Assembly (NCBI GenBank): GCA_004554425.1
Contig: SFMI01000011.1
Coordinates: forward strand, 1 to 53,248
DNA: 53,248 nucleotides
Origin: Candidatus Saccharimonadota bacterium
GTDB taxonomy: Bacteria > Eremiobacterota > Xenobia > Xenobiales > Xenobiaceae
Direction of reading: 5' to 3'
Under the pieces are notes generated by a model. That model ran no database searches and was not told the DNA's origin. It saw only the letters and a list, made by a program, of their open reading frames with translations. Each line of letters starts with the position of its first letter. The stretch's first letter is position 1. Shown piece after piece: positions 52,811 through 53,248 of the stretch. The translations under genes were made by a program, and so were the position numbers.

Positions 52811-53248
52811 CTAGAACGAAATAAATATGGGCAAAGAGATCGCTTTCTTTTCGCGTCTAGCTTTATTAAGTTCTTGCGAGCACAACAAAGGATAAGTTAA
52901 CCTTACAGCTTGGAAAAGATCGTTTTCAGCTTGGTTTAGACTATCTAAAAACAGACCCGTCAAACTGCTATCCGAATTGCCTTTACTCGAATCAGCCGTG
53001 CCATAAATTAAAGCAGTACAAGAGCTACTATCTAATTGGCTGGCAATTAAAACATTGTTTTTATCTAATTGGCTGGGTAAATTCTTCACTTGCGAAGATT
53101 TTACGTCCCAAATAATCATAAAGCGAGCACCGGGCAAAGATTGCCGATATTGACGTAAATAGTCGGAAGTTATGCTAAAATTCTCTTTTTCATCACTACT
53201 GACGAAAGCTAATTTTTTACCGTCAAAGTTAAAATTGCCAATTAAATA
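52811..53248 (-). CDS. Unidentified protein, 5' end outside window
   Basis: The frame is open to the end of the window with no stop, so this is the C-terminal 145 residues of a longer protein; a TTG at 53137 is only an internal codon. It reads GNFNFDGKKLAFVSSDEKE, then LPGARFMIIWDVKSS, NVLIASQLDSSSCTALIYG and SSLTGLFLDSLNQAEN. The end pattern recalls the C-terminal part of caspase-like peptidases (a strand, then a Gly-Leu-Phe helix), but this is weak. Function not claimed. Confidence 0.6.
   Translation of the reverse strand, partial: YLIGNFNFDGKKLAFVSSDEKENFSITSDYLRQYRQSLPGARFMIIWDVKSSQVKNLPSQLDKNNVLIASQLDSSSCTALIYGTADSSKGNSDSSLTGLFLDSLNQAENDLFQAVRLTYPLLCSQELNKARREKKAISLPIFISF

Overview
The window reads as the chromosome of an uncultured, probably anaerobic, diderm bacterium. 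Evidence for a diderm envelope is a Sec-signal protein ending in Phe that looks like an outer-membrane beta-barrel (27592-28368), several lipoproteins, and a lytic transglycosylase. A superoxide reductase (15284-15661) points to anaerobic or microaerophilic life. Starts are mostly ATG with GGAGG-type ribosome binding sites, and most genes end in clear intrinsic terminators. No insertion sequence, prophage, CRISPR array or rRNA was seen. I cannot place the phylum with confidence.

Layout. 1-9128: an unidentified partial gene, two large multi-spanning GT-C-like membrane proteins (675-2759 and the DUF2723 protein 7257-9128), a DUF3857/transglutaminase-like exported protein, ispE (frameshifted) and a MobA-like nucleotidyltransferase. 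9306-15661: ridA, a 77-residue protein paired with an EF-G paralogue, a lipoprotein, a membrane-anchored protein and superoxide reductase. 15773-22074: an HTH/coiled-coil protein, a subtilisin-like protease, then the minus-strand glycolytic cluster gap-pgk-tpi-secG. 22478-28368: a sugar ABC transporter (binding protein plus two permeases, no ATPase), a lytic transglycosylase, a TPR protein and a beta-barrel, the last two with structured leaders. 28437-32566: a recombination/replication cluster (recR, ybaB, yfcE, yheU, dnaX). 32788-37522: glnS, an MTA/purine phosphorylase, three tRNAs and an HD phosphohydrolase.

The most striking region is 38224-46033. It holds six tandem, same-strand paralogues of a DNA/RNA non-specific endonuclease. 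All keep the D-[KR]-G-H catalytic motif. Each lacks a classical signal peptide and starts with a conserved M/V-G-[ILN]-[GN]-S-I-S segment. Five of the six are followed by a clear terminator of their own, and four share an upstream sequence block. They differ mainly in a short linker of 18-38 residues before the nuclease domain. No immunity-like gene lies between them. A DUF2339 membrane protein, a TPR/SEC-C protein, alanine racemase, tcdA and a partial gene close the window.

Two genes (ispE and yfcE) carry frameshifts exactly inside conserved family motifs. Each fits a net loss of four bases (or one base). These deserve checking as real mutations, strain variation or assembly faults.
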